Part shown: positions 1 through 11,247 of the stretch, piece after piece | How positions within the stretch are numbered: position 1 is the stretch's first letter | How the letters are laid out: the number at the start of each line of letters is the position of its first letter | Assembly (NCBI GenBank): GCA_019454045.1 | Contig: SKCR01038863.1 | Span: 221,167 to 285,166, forward strand | From: Zanthoxylum bungeanum | Lineage: Eukaryota; Streptophyta; Magnoliopsida; Sapindales; Rutaceae | Reading direction: 5' to 3' | Length of the DNA stretch: 64,000 nucleotides | Program-made: the position numbers and the translations under genes | Notes under the pieces: generated by a model | Database searches by the model: none | What the model saw: the letters and a program-made list of their open reading frames with translations, nothing else | Told to the model about the DNA's origin: nothing

Positions 1-1793
1 AGCGGTTGAACCTGTTACTCTCTAAGACATGCCACAAGTTCCTAAATGTGATTGTAGGTGTGAAATAATCAAGTAAAGTGGTGGAATCACTTACATTGAG
101 AAATTTCAAAAAATTTCCTAGTTTTGATGAAATTTTGAAGCAAAAATTTCACACCAAACAGAGAAGAATTCGGCCAAGCCAAGAGAAAGAGAGAGTGAAT
201 AGTGTCTTGTTACAAAAACTTGGTAGTTGTGTGTGTTAAAGGCAATTAATAAAATAAGCCAACTACTTCCATCAAGTTTTGACATTTGATGTAAGTCAAG
301 TGGTCCCACCACTTTTAAATTCAAAATTTTGAGTTGGCTTCCTCAACACACAACTTGACTTGGGCCCGGGTTCGTTTAATTTCGATTAAATGAATTTACC
401 GTCGCTACATAATTAAAGCCAATTTAATTAAATAATTATGCATCGCAAAATTATTACGATAATCGCTTTCGAATTAATTCTAAATTAATTCGTTCGCCCG
501 AATTAAATTCCAATTTTAATTTGTATTGAAATCCAATTTCAATAAATATATCTGATATATTATTTTAGCCCCAAATAAATAAATTAAATAGAAAAATCCA
601 ATTTAGCTATTAAATTTATTTTATCGATTAATTCTAAATTAATCGCGTTCTCTCTTCTATACGAATTTAATCATAGATTAATTCTTGCTGCAACTAATCC
701 CTGATTAATTTTCTCTCTCATAATTAATCTCAGATTAATTCTATCTGAGTCAAATGTCATTGGTGAATCTTTGGGAAGCGACCCAAGAGATTCATGGATA
801 TGTTGGCAGTAAATACGGTTATCGGACTATCCGAACACGTGCGTACCCAATACCACATTCTCACCGATTTACAAGACATGGTTGGCTTCTAGCAAAGCAC
901 CGTGCCTACCCAATTCTCTAGAAATATTCGCCGAGGAATATCATATGTATCAGACGTAGTAATACTAATATAATGTAATGCGTAATACGATCCAGTATCG
1001 GATGTCACATGCTAGGCCTAGGGTTGGCTCTGTGTCTGCCCCGTACGAAGCATATATCGGATCCCGAGTAACTAATCTCTGTAATCGGGAAGTCATGACC
1101 TAGTCATACTATCCCGATAGCTGTAACTTTTAAGAGTACTAGTTTTGTATCCTGTGTGACCATCATCTCCATATGACTGAAGTGATACTCCCATCTTGAC
1201 ATTACATCCAATACACTACGATTCTCAGTAAACCCAATACAGGCGTACACAAAACTTGTTAAAGCTCCAGACAACCAATACTAAAGTAAACTGATTGTCG
1301 CAAGTAATAACGACGTAAGTCTCAGGTTAAAGATCACATACACCTACCCTGATTCAGATTCCCAAAGACACATAGTCATACTACCAATGGGATTCCGAGT
1401 GGGTCTATCAAGAGTGAACTGTTCCCGGTCTAACGGCTAACAGAACCTCTTATTATACTTGCATAAGTATCCAATACCTAAATATATGAGAACTATGTCG
1501 TTAAGGTTCCATAACACGCACAAGTGTAATACTAGTCTATTCCGCATTATCAATGTCCAGTCTCGATGATACTTCGACTAGGGATATTTAATGATTAAAC
1601 CGTTCGTGGATTAATACTGTCTCATATCTTATTAATCTGATTTAACCATATGGACTTTTATCATTAATATATATCCAAGTAATCTAATTATAATAATGAT
1701 AAAATAGTAATTTTCTTTTGTCACATAGTTAATTTGTACAAAAACACAATGTTCTTTACAAATAGTGATGTTGTGGGTCATAATTGTCCAACA
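1..1793 (-). mobile_element. LTR (element G) of the A/F Copia family, left end cut by window
   Basis: The right edge reads TTGTCCAACA, the reverse complement of the TGTTGGACAA start seen in the LTRs of A and F. Long blocks match F on the same strand, for example the stretch around GGGAAGCGACCCA and the block AGCAAAGCACC...CTACCCAATTCTC. The left end lies outside the window. The polypurine tract that would follow a 3' LTR (reverse complement ATCTCCCAC) is absent after 1793. This is therefore either a solo LTR or the outer 5' LTR of a minus-strand element extending to the left. No gene is seen inside it. Confidence 0.85.
470..740. repeat. Hairpin array in LTR G
   Basis: Short inverted repeats with 3-nt loops follow one another: 470-492 (arm CGAATTAATT, loop CTA), a GAAAT arm with loop CCA, an AATATAT arm with loop CTG, a CGATTAATT arm with loop CTA, and 722-740 (arm AATTAATC, loop TCA). 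The same positions are palindromic in A and F although the bases differ. Confidence 0.75.
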
Positions 1794-2062
1794 GAACCGG
1801 TCGGTTTGATAGATTTTTTACCGATAAAATTGTTAACCATTTTTTTGGGTCACCGAGACTGGACCTTTGATCGTGTCCCGATTCAATCGGTCTGACTGGC
1901 CGATGCAGTCCGGAATTCACATCATTGATTTTAACACACGTAACAAAATATTATAAGGTTGTTGTATTAGTGATGTGGTACTACTATTGCATAATATATT
2001 TTTCCACTATGCTAAACTTTGTTTATATTTAATTACATATAAATTTTTATTTAATAACTGTA
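1794..2062. other. Unassigned AT-rich spacer
   Basis: This lies between LTR G and remnant H. It holds a short GC-richer patch at about 1795-1920 with CCGGTCGG and CAATCGGTCTGACTGGCCG, then AT-rich sequence. I see no gene and no match to other parts of the window. Confidence 0.4.
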
Positions 2063-2184
2063 GGAAGTTATCTAATATTTATAATGGTAGGAAATACATG
2101 TCTTTTAAGAAGTGCCTTATGGGACAAACACACGTTGAAAGAACATGTCCTCTAAAAATGAAAGAATACAACTCTAGAGTTTAT
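2063..2184 (+). repeat. H LTR-like block, left copy
   Basis: It matches 4197-4316, sharing TCTAATATTTATAAT, CATGTCTTTTAAGAAGTGC and ATACAACTCTAGAGTTTAT in the same order. The left copy continues beyond the match into AGGGCATTATGAAGG, while the right copy is interrupted by element C. Confidence 0.7.
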
Positions 2185-2264
2185 AGGGCATTATGAAGGG
2201 GTATAAACTTGAGAAGGATTACACCATCAACAAAATGGTGCCCACAAAAGCACCCATCAATGCC

Positions 2265-2272
2265 TATAAAAA
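2265..2272 (+). promoter_or_regulatory. TATA-like box in presumed H 5' LTR
   Basis: CCTATAAAAAAAGG lies about 80 bp after the LTR-like block and is followed by an AC-rich leader. It is the usual place for a U3 promoter. This is inference from position and motif only. Confidence 0.4.
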
Positions 2273-2719
2273 AAGGCGCCCATGGGTTCATTTTCATTCA
2301 TTCAATTAAACACATACTTACATACTTAAGTTTAGAGTTAAGAGTTTCCACCATTATTCCAAGTTCAAGTTATTGAAGAAATGAATGACCATTCAACAAG
2401 AAGCAATAAATTTAACCTGGAGAACGTTAGCCATAAGTAAATAGTAGAGCACCGAGGCGGGGCTAATAAGTTCTTAAGGACATAGACATCTTGACTTGAT
2501 TAAGTTCATCATCTTCTACAACACATTTGTAGGTTTTTTTTTTGAGTTTGAAATTTCATGAGTTGCATGATTACGGTATATGATTTTGATTAAGTAATGT
2601 ATGTAAAAAGTAATTAGCAACACATCCGCCTAATAATCTTATGAACTTATTAACTTACATGTGTTGTTAACTCTGATTTTTGCATGCGTTAATGTCTTTT
2701 TTCCTGGCAAATGTGTTAT

Positions 2720-2935
2720 GTGCATGAAATTATGTAAGAGTGTTCGAATGCCCAACGAACGAATAAGGAAAACCCTATATTCTGTATTTTCGTTTGAAAG
2801 TGGTGACAAATGTGATTCAAACTCAAGTTGTCTAGAAAGGTTCGTTTGAACATGTTGTCAAATGCTACACGAACGTGAACTCTCCAGAAAATTTCATTCG
2901 AACGGCTGAACGAACGTAACACTAACGCAAGTCAT
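2720..2935. repeat. CGAACG-type motif cluster, copy 1
   Basis: The segment has several TTCGAAYG/CGAACG words and the block AATGCTACACGAAC. It aligns with solo LTR J at about 9860-9945 over roughly 45 bp (about three quarters identical by eye). Units are irregular and about 50 bp. No coding role is seen. Confidence 0.5.
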
Positions 2936-3727
2936 ACCTTTAATTTTTTTTTTAAAATTTTTTTAATATTTGAAATAATAACATAGAATTAGATTAATCT
3001 ATTAATTTCATAAAACATATATTAACTTGGTCATTATCATATGATATAAATGCTTTAGTCATGGAATTTGGTAATATAGAATATATGAATAGAGTAATAT
3101 TAACCTAGAAAAACCATATATTGAATTTTGTAAACATAGTAGTATATGTTTTAGTGAATATTAGGGTGTTCAATTATCACAAGCATATGCCTAGTCTATA
3201 ATGTGATAAAGTTAAAAATTATTTATTGATTGTTTGTTGCATACTTGGTTGAGAGTTTAAAGTGTATCACAAAAACTTGGTCTGAGTTATACACAAGTAA
3301 TTCCTTCATATCTTGATTGACTTTATACCTTATATAATTGTTATACTTGAACTTGAGAATTAAAGTGTAACACTAAAGATTGAATGCCTAAGATTTTCTA
3401 TTGAGAAAGTGATTAAGGAAATTCAGTCACTAAGGCGATAAGAGCCTAAGTGGCAGGGATTTAAGTGGTTACACCAGACCCTTTTATCCTTTGGGAATTT
3501 TCCTTTGTTCACCTATCATAAGAAATATTGGTCACATATTCAAAAACTTGTATTATTTGGTACTACTATCCAAAACTATAACAACTGGATTATTAAAATA
3601 ACACATTAAAAATGATCATATAGTTGATCTTTGTGTGATTTGCCTTTTGTAGACTTATTGGTTATTATTTTATTTCTAGCTACACATAGTTAGTGGAAAC
3701 ATCACAGTATCGATCACTTATAGAGAG

Positions 3728-4199
3728 AAATCGGATAAGTTTGGTGGAGCAAACTTCAAACAGTGGTAGAGCAAAATGATGTTCTACCTGACAACACTGC
3801 AGTTGGCTAAGTATCTAAAGGAAAATCCTTTGGGTCATGTGGAAGGAGAAACAGAAATAGCTAAGCAACTGCAAGTTAAGGCATGGTCGCAATGTGACTT
3901 ATTGTACAAGAACAACATTTTGGGAGGACTTGACAATACCATGTATAATGTGTACCAAGGCATGACTTTTACGAAGATTCTCTAGGAATCTCTTGAGAAG
4001 AAGTAAAAAAAGAGAGGATGTTGGACAAAAGAATTTTTCGTGGGTAGGTTCCTGAACTATAAAATGGTAGATTCAATGACGGTAATGTCTCAGTTAGGTG
4101 AGCTACATTTGATCATTCATAAAATATTAGATGATGGAATGAAACTATGCGAGATGTTTCAAGTTGCCACTATTATTAAGAAGTTGCCTCCATTATGGA
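3728..4199 (+). pseudogene. gag: Copia gag fragment of element H
   Basis: It encodes the N-terminal half of a Copia capsid-type Gag (the Retrotran_gag_2/UBN2 group). Recognisable pieces are KFGGANFKQW at 3740, MMFYLTTLQLAKYLKENP from 3779, and after a frameshift GRFLNYKMVDSMTVMSQL and ATIIKKLPPLW at the end. An in-frame TAG at 3770-3772 and another at 3983-3985 interrupt it, and the frame shifts near 4010-4040. The C-terminal half with the zinc knuckle is missing, because an H LTR-like block follows directly. It is non-functional. Family assignment is firm from motif order, the exact lineage is not. Confidence 0.8.
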
Positions 4200-4316
4200 A
4201 GGTCTAATATTTATAATTATAGTAAAGGCATGTCTTTTAAGAAGTGCTTTACGGGAAAGACACAAGTTGAATGTAAATGTCCTTTAAATATGAAAAAATA
4301 CAACTCTAGAGTTTAT
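4197..4316 (+). repeat. H LTR-like block, right copy, cut by element C
   Basis: It is the counterpart of 2063-2184. It ends at GAGTTTAT, two bases before LTR C starts with TGTTGGG at 4319. The bases before C (TATTG) are the expected 5-bp target site; its partner should lie beyond 64000. Confidence 0.65.
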
Positions 4317-4318
4317 TG

Positions 4319-6287
4319 TGTTGGGATTTATGTCCTAAAGCTTCATGTATTGTAAAACAGAATTGATTATTGTAATAATAATAAATGCATTATTCATTTT
4401 ATCAAAGTTGTTTGATTTATATCGTATATTGTCCAATTTTCTTGTTTACCTTGATTACTCTTGTGCCTTTAGACTTAGTGTATGTTTGATGCACAAGAGG
4501 ATTTAAGTCTGGAGCTAGTAATCTAAATACTCCATAGAGAGCAAACAAATAGGGTACTTTGTTTGTGGTTTATCATAGCTGCGGTCCATTCTATACTTGT
4601 ATGACGACATTGATCCGTGATCGTTCATATAGTGACATGGGAATGGATGCACCTTGTATGATGAGATCATATAGGACTGGACTAAGATAAATATGAATTT
4701 CTTTTAATATATGTTAACCGAAGAAATTTATTTTATCTAATAGATGGTCATATATGGATTCGATCTTAATCCTGGGTGTACTACGAACTCGTACATGACA
4801 GGCTATGTCCTTTGATTTACTTTGGTGAGGTTGGTTTTGCATTCCCATCCAATAACTACGAATTTTGGGATATGTTTTGGTGTGTAGCTTGGAACGTTTT
4901 ACATAGATATGGAATTCACTCATTCTTACAGAAGTAGAAGAATATGTTTTTAAAGAGTTGATTCAGGACTTGAATAATTTGAGCGCTCAACTTTTCTATT
5001 ACGAATAAAAAGTTTTATATTCATAATTGTTATGAATTAATTGTTCATTATAGAATCAATGGTGCTTAGGAGATAAAATATTTAGAGGAGTTTAATGGAC
5101 TTTTGACCCAGCTCTATTTATGAGATATTCGTGAAGGGTTATATCCATATGTAATGACTATATCGATGGACACCAAAGTTGTTCGATTTATTTTATCCAT
5201 CTACGGTAACGGGAGTTCAACTTCAAGTTTTTAGTGGAATAACGCGGAGTTAATAATTCATAATATTTGATTAAAGAGTTTAATTAATATTTCGGAATTA
5301 TTGGAGCTCTGAACCGTAGGTCCATTTGGTCCCCGTGCTAGCTCGATTAACTGTAGCAAACCTAATATAATTAGATTGTCTAATTATATGCTCACTTTAT
5401 ATTTATATATTATTAATGAGATTAATAATATTTATTGTCACAAATGAAAACTATGTTAATTAGTTTAACTTAATGTTTTCTAGAATTATTTGATTATAAG
5501 ATAATCAAATCTTGATTATGAGATAATCAAGTTAGTAATAATTATGAGATAATTACTACAACATAATTGAAGGTAATTTAATCATTATTGAGATGGTGAT
5601 TTTTATTTACCTTGGAGACAAAGCCATAAGGCTTACCATACTCTCCAATTTATTATGTCTATTAGGTGGCTTCTATACACCTAAAAAATTTGTCATTAGC
5701 TAATCCATTTTTATACTTTCATGTGGCCTCCACATTTATGTGTTTGCCATTGAAAGAAAGCATTGGAAGCTTAATTACAAAGTCCTTGTCTTTAACTTAT
5801 CATTTCTTCTGCTTTGGTATGACATTCACATTTTTGTGTTGGTCATTGCAAGAAAGCATTAGATGATTAATGACAAGGTTAGTTGGCTTATGTAAGAGAA
5901 TATAATCTCTACCATTTCTCTCACTTCTAAGGTGAACATTTTGCATTCATTCACACAAGTGTTGTGAGAAAGAAAAGAGAGAATAAGTTCAAACATTCAC
6001 AAGTGTTGTGAGAGTGTTTGAAATTTCAAAAAGCTAAACAGTATTGTGACATCTTAATTCTCTAAATTGCTTAGAGTTTAATCTTTGTGAGTGAAGCCCA
6101 CACTTCGGTTTGTTGGTTTCGAGTAATAATTCGGAAGGTCGAGTGGTGGATCCAAATGTTGGACATCAAAGGATTGATTTCGGCTGCTACAATAAAGTGA
6201 GAAGACAAAGAAAATTTTAAAGATCCATACCGAAACCGGTACCCACACAAGCAACTTCTGTCACACTAAGGAAAGTCGTTTCCTACA
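4319..6287 (+). repeat. 5' LTR of element C (1,969 bp)
   Basis: It starts TGTTGGGATTTATGTCC and ends GTTTCCTACA, immediately before CT and the primer site. The first 300 bp recur at 63700-64000. It carries an array of inverted repeats near 5365-5555. The small open frames inside it are not genes. Confidence 0.93.
5365..5555. repeat. Hairpin array in LTR C
   Basis: Five inverted repeats with 3-nt loops: 5365-5389 (11-bp arms, loop TTG), 5407-5431 (11-bp arms, loop GAG), 5488-5510 (arm ATTTGATTAT, loop AAG), 5511-5531 (arm CTTGATTAT, loop GAG) and 5539-5555 (7-bp arms, loop GAG). All arms pair perfectly. The architecture is the same as in LTR A, but the sequence is unrelated. Confidence 0.8.
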
Positions 6288-6289
6288 CT

Positions 6290-6301
6290 TGGTATCAGAG
6301 C
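6290..6301 (+). promoter_or_regulatory. Primer-binding site of element C
   Basis: TGGTATCAGAGC, two bases after the LTR end, is the standard complement of the initiator tRNA-Met 3' end used by plant Copia elements. Confidence 0.93.
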
Positions 6302-8014
6302 TTAAGGTTGAAAAGTTTTCTTAACCCTTCTCTTTTTAGTTTTAATAATTTATATGAGATATAGATTATTAAAATGCATGTTATGATAAGTAGGCACAAT
6401 TAGATTCATGAGATGAATGGTTTTAATTTTCATGGTGATGAATGTTTTCTTTTGATTCATGTGATGAATGTATTGCATTGATCGTTATTTTTTCCGGCTC
6501 TTATTTTTAGCATTGGAAACGTAAGACCATAAGGTCATATTCTTTCAAGTGTTGTAAGTTCATTTCTTTTGTAATAAGTCCATTATGTAATCCTATTTAT
6601 AAATTGGAGGAGCCGATGCCGTGAAAGACTTTTGACGGAGAAATTCCATGAAGAACTTAACAACACTCCATGGAATAAGATTTGAAGACCAAGGGATGCC
6701 TTGGATTTATTGTACTTATTAGATTAGTATAGAAAAATAAGAACCCGGTCAACGCAATTTGAAATGTGATGATTTATGAAATTCTAGCCCCTGGAATCAC
6801 TGTGGCGCCGTGATGCCAGACATTTGGTACCGCGGCATCACGCTCTCTGTAATGAGCTGAGAGCTCATTTAAGAGGCATCGCGATGCCAATTGTAGGGTC
6901 GTGACGCCCTGCCTGGGTGAAAATGTGTTTTTAAAATGTTTATTAACATGTCATATAACCTAGGGTGCCTACTCTTGCATTTTCACTTGCCATAACATGT
7001 AGATATGCATGATATTCTAGTCATAAAATATGATTTTATGTAATTTATAAGTTAAATGAGAATATGAGATGCATGCAAACAGATTGATAAGATTAATTGG
7101 TTTAAATGTTTAAAAATTATGAATTCAAGTTTTAGAAACAAATGGACCTTATGAGTACATTATTTTCCTCGGTAAATCGGATGGAAACCTAGAAGTAAAT
7201 TCCATAGCCGATTCTGAATGGACGGTAATATGGTATGCACTCGGGATACAATACCACGTACCTTAGGAATAAATAATGTGCTTTTATCAATTAAATGGTT
7301 TAATGACATTAGGTCCGTTCGTTGAATTCTAAATTTTAAAAACCTATTAGTGGACAAATATTTTAAGAGTTTAATTGATTAGATCACTAAAGCAACTTGA
7401 TTAAATTAGTTTAATTAAGTTAATTGGTTAGTAGAGACTAATCAGGATTAGTGAATAAAATTGTAAGAGTTAAAATTAATTAAATCATTAAATCATCAAC
7501 TAGTATTAATAAGGTTATGACTTTAGCCGTGCATAATCTAAGATTCTTAAGATACTAGTGAGATAGAAACGTTACACTTAAAAATAATGAGTGGGAGATG
7601 GGTATACCACAATATATCCCGCGATCTCCATTATTATCGAGAAACTTGAGATTCAATAGGTACATCGAGAGGGCTTTGCTTCCGTCCCCATATAGATGGT
7701 GTCCTTTTTGGGTTGATATCAGGTTTGGATTCCGAAAGGATAAGGACTCTAGATGTATTTGGTGATTTGACCTACCCTACGATGACATTTCACTAGTTAA
7801 GTCCAAAGGGTTTCGAAATAATGGGTCACACTCACAAAGGAATGATTAAGTTGTTAACCAAAGCTTCCTTGATCAAAATAACGGTAGTTGATTATATAGG
7901 AATAAGAGTTAATTCATATATTAATCAATTAAGAATGTCTCAGTCTACCATACGAATACTTGACCTACCCTACGACGACACTTATTTATGGGATGATAGA
8001 TAACTGTGGCATAG
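6302..8014 (+). other. Leader of element C, left part, no gene
   Basis: AT-rich non-coding sequence between the primer site and solo LTR J. It holds a 92-bp block (7171-7262) related to J, and the phrase GACCTACCCTACGAYGACA twice, near 7769 and 7963. No gag motif is seen until after J. Part of this stretch could be another eroded insertion that I cannot delimit. Confidence 0.55.
7171..7262 (+). repeat. 92-bp dispersed block, copy 1
   Basis: It aligns without gaps to 9645-9736, roughly 80 % identical by eye: both contain ATCRGATGGAAACC, TAAATTCC, TGGACGGTA and CCACGTAC in order. Function unknown. Confidence 0.65.
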
Positions 8015-8485
8015 TGTAGACACTGCAATTTTGCATAATCCTAATGATGAGCCTTGTATGGAGGAACTACTTGAAAAGTTACGGAAGTCACGGGAAACTA
8101 ATGCCGGAAGGAAAGAAAACCTCCAAAATTAGCACCTTATCGTTCGAACTCACTAGCCAGCCTCGGATCCGCTCAGTCTGTTTCTGTTTCAAACCTTAAC
8201 CTCGGCCCAAAACCCTGCAACCCATGTAAGCCCATACACTCCATTCACGTCAAACACCACACAAAACCCATGCACCACACGCCCAAGTCCCAAAAGACAA
8301 CCCATACGCCCATGACCTTCCCAAATAAAAAATCCCATGCAAAACACATGTTAAAATCCCCTCAAATCACCTTCCAATTTAATGAGATTGTGAATATCCT
8401 CCTCGCCAAATTTACAAAAATTATTTCCCAAAATATATCCCCAAATTTATTTGATTTGTTTCCTTGATTGAAGATCTATTGTCAT

Positions 8486-8494
8486 TATAAAAAG
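8486..8494 (+). promoter_or_regulatory. TATA box of solo LTR J
   Basis: CATTATAAAAAGAAGG is followed about 30 bp later by GGGGGCTCTCTTTCTCTC, a plausible start of the R region. Motif and position only. Confidence 0.5.
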
Positions 8495-8840
8495 AAGGTT
8501 TGACCAAACCCTAAGGGGGCTCTCTTTCTCTCACACACGACCATTCACAAGCAAAAACAAAAAAACAAAAACCTTAAAGCTATCTTATTCTACCGAGAAA
8601 AACCCAAACAACAACAAAGACAATAAGCCAAAAACAACCGACCAAGCCCCCACCAAAAACAACAACGCACGGAAACCCTTCAACCAGCAAAGAAACCAGC
8701 CGAAAACACCAAACACAATCCAACAAAACATTACCCTCACCAAACAAAAAAACAAACAAAGCCACAAACAGTAGCCCTCCACTGACACACACAACAACAT
8801 ACAAAACCACCCCAAACCGACAACAATAAAAAAAACAAAA

Positions 8841-8970
8841 ACAGCCCCTAAACCGATCCATAACAATAGCTCATAACCCAAAAAAAAAAGCCCATACACC
8901 AAAGAAACAGCAGCCCCTAAACCGAACATACAACAGCCTCTAAACCGAACAAACACAGCCCCTAAACCGA
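8841..8970. repeat. Four degenerate copies of ACAGCCCCTAAACCGA
   Basis: Copies start near 8841, 8910, 8933 and 8955 in A/C-rich sequence of LTR J. Spacing is irregular. They contain CCCTAAA but are not a telomere-type array. Confidence 0.5.
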
Positions 8971-9644
8971 CCCAAAACAAAAGCCTTTATCACCCAAAAA
9001 ATAGCCCATAAACCAGCAGCTAATCACCGAAAAACAACCTCCAAAATAGTGAAAAAATCACCGAAAACAGCCCCCAAAAACAGCACCAAAAACGTGAAAT
9101 AGTGAGCCAAAAATATTAAGAAAAGCAACCAGAAATAGAGAAATAGCGAGCAGAAACAGCGAAATAGTGAGCAAAAATAGCAAATCAGCAAACCTAAAAA
9201 ACAACAAGCTTTAATCTTTCCGGCGACGGCCTAACGCACTTTCGTGAAAGCAACTTAAAAGGTAAGACCTGAGGGCACCCTATTTCTTTTTATAGTTCAG
9301 GACACGGCATGTCTGGCTGGATGTGAAATACGTCCAGTCGGGTATGCGAAGTCCTATATTAAAGACGGCCAAATTTCTGGTCACATTATTTTTCTCTTTC
9401 TGCATTTTATTATTTATTTTTATCCATTCCGTTATTTATCCTTTTTTCATTTATTTATTTATTTATTCATCGTTATTTATTATTTCGCATTTATTTAGTG
9501 TTATTTATTTTTTTTATTTAGCTATCCACTTTTTATTGTCATTTTAATATTCCGCCTTTATTTTTGCTTATATTTTGCTATATTACTTCGCATCTATTTT
9601 TATGTCCATTTACATTGCGTTAATGATTGTGTTTTATCCCTTGC

Positions 9645-9736
9645 GGTATATCAGATGGAAACCCAGACATAAATTCCGTAGCTGAATCTGATTGGACGGT
9701 AGTACGGTCTGTACTTAGGGTACAACTCCACGTACT
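9645..9736 (+). repeat. 92-bp dispersed block, copy 2
   Basis: Partner of 7171-7262, located inside solo LTR J. Confidence 0.65.
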
Positions 9737-9795
9737 GCTCGGGAAATATTCATATATGCGTGTTTATTTCATTATTGGTGCTATTTGCGCAAAGA

Positions 9796-9945
9796 TGTTC
9801 GAACGTGTTTTCAAACGTAACTCGAACGCAAGCATTCTGCCTCACTCCATTCAAACGCGTTCTCGAATGCTACACGAACATGATCTCTCTGGAACACTCT
9901 GTTCGAACGCGTCTACGAATGCTACACGAACGCACACACACCAGA
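9796..9945. repeat. CGAACG-type motif cluster, copy 2
   Basis: About three irregular units of 45-55 bp carrying GTTCGAACG, CTCGAATGCTACACGAAC and CTACGAATGCTACACGAACG. It resembles 2720-2935 near remnant H. It lies in LTR J. Confidence 0.55.
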
Positions 9946-10525
9946 CAACCTCTTTCTTTATATTTTATGTTTTTTGACCTCTTTAGTTATTTATTTTGCA
10001 TTATGCATTTTGGATTAATTATTTACATTTATTTATTTACGCTTTTTCCTACTTTTGATTATTATGATTCTTATTATTGTACCTTGTGTTTCTTAATTTA
10101 ATTTGCTTTTATTTATATTCATCTTCATGGGTGTGTAAATTTGTGTGTTTATTTCAATTATCCTGCATGTATTGTATAATACTTGGTTATACTATTGTGT
10201 GAACTCGTCCATTATATTGGCATAAGTAAGGGACTATTCCGAACCCAATGGTTTTAGGTCTTCCTTGCGAGGGGTGAGTACGGCCTTAAATCATTTCCCA
10301 GTTCACGCTGGGTGGTGACTTCTTTATTCTCCGATTTAGTCCCCCATGGGCTACTTCATACTCTCTATGGGCTGCGCTCGCTCCTACACATAGTAATTCT
10401 TTTAGGTTTATAATTCATTATACATTGATCATGCATAATGTTTAATTTTATGCCTAAATGTTTGATAATTTTAATATGCGACGAATGAATGTTGAATGAG
10501 CGTTTATTATTTTTCAGCCATGGCA

Positions 10526-11247
10526 TATGTAATTATCTCAATTCTCAAATAATAAGAAAAATTAACCGAGGAAAACTATGTTAAATGGAAAAATGACATG
10601 AATGTTATGTCCTCCCGAGCTAGCACTAAATACTGGCAAAAATGCATGTAATGCCTATAATAATTGGATTAAAGCTGATGAGAAAGCTCATAGCTATTTG
10701 ATAGCATCCATGTCTGAGGTTCTTGCTAGTCTCGGTATTGACCGCTAGAATGAAAGAAGGCACATTAGTCCGAGACCATGTGTTAAGGATGATGTCTCAT
10801 CATAATATGGCTGAAACCCATGGTGCACGTATCAATATGCAAAGCCAGGTGACAATGATCATGGAAACCCTTCCAAAGAGTTTCTGGTAGTTTAAAAGCA
10901 ACTATTATATGAATAGGTTGACTTTTACGTTAACTGAATTGTTAAATGAGCTAACCAATTACAAGTCCGTCATGATGGGTCCTCGTAGGTCCAATGCCGA
11001 GGAAAACGTTACCGAATCTTCTAAATCTGCAAAGAAGAAGAAGAAAGGCCATTGGAAGGCTAAGGCAAAACAAAAGAAAAAGAAAAACATCAAAAGTTCT
11101 AAAAGAACCAGTGCCAAAAGAAAATGTTTCCATTATGAACAACAAGGGCATTGGAAAAGGAATTGTCTGAAATACCTCTCTGAGCTTAAAGAGAAGAAGA
11201 ATACAGGTAAATACGATTTACTTATCAATGAGTCTCTTTTAGTGGAG
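10526..11247 (+). pseudogene. gag: Copia gag of element C
   Basis: This is the capsid protein gene of C. The start is eroded; LTEENYVKWKNDMNVMSS is readable near 10563, followed by several stops and frame changes. From 10909 a clean frame gives MNRLTFTLTELLNELTNYKS, a lysine-rich stretch, and a zinc-knuckle relic CFHYEQQGHWKRNC at about 11125-11166, in which the second Cys of the usual CX2CX4HX4C is Tyr. The frame runs to 11247, where D is inserted at TGGAG. Protease codons resume in the same frame at 60680. Non-functional. Confidence 0.85.

Larger units (their letters stand above)
2063..4318 (+). mobile_element. Element H: truncated Copia remnant
   Basis: An LTR-like block at 2063-2184 recurs at 4197-4316, and between them lies a broken Copia gag fragment (3728-4199). 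No primer-binding site or pol is found. The simplest reading is a Copia copy that lost most of its interior, so that gag now abuts the start of the 3' LTR. That LTR is in turn cut at 4318 by insertion of element C. The exact left end of the 5' LTR (about 2060) and its right end are uncertain. Confidence 0.6.
8015..10388 (+). mobile_element. Solo LTR J (2,374 bp)
   Basis: It begins TGTAGACACTGCAATTTTGC, ends GCTCCTACA, and is flanked on both sides by CATAG (8010-8014 and 10389-10393), a 5-bp target duplication. No primer site, polypurine tract or coding domain is found inside, so it is a solo LTR left by recombination between two LTRs of a lost element. Orientation is taken from the TATA box at 8486 and the CT-rich tract after it. 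The long minus-strand open frames at 8580-8980 follow from A/C-rich composition and are not genes. The parent family is not identified. Confidence 0.8.

Noticed and set aside
8841..8970. CCCTAAA words suggesting an interstitial telomere tract
   Set aside because: Only four irregularly spaced copies within a longer 16-bp motif; no head-to-tail heptamer array.
8580..8980. Long minus-strand open frames rich in Val, Phe, Leu, Gly inside LTR J
   Set aside because: They arise from A/C-rich plus-strand sequence with few stops on the other strand, show no domain, and lie in a solo LTR leader region.
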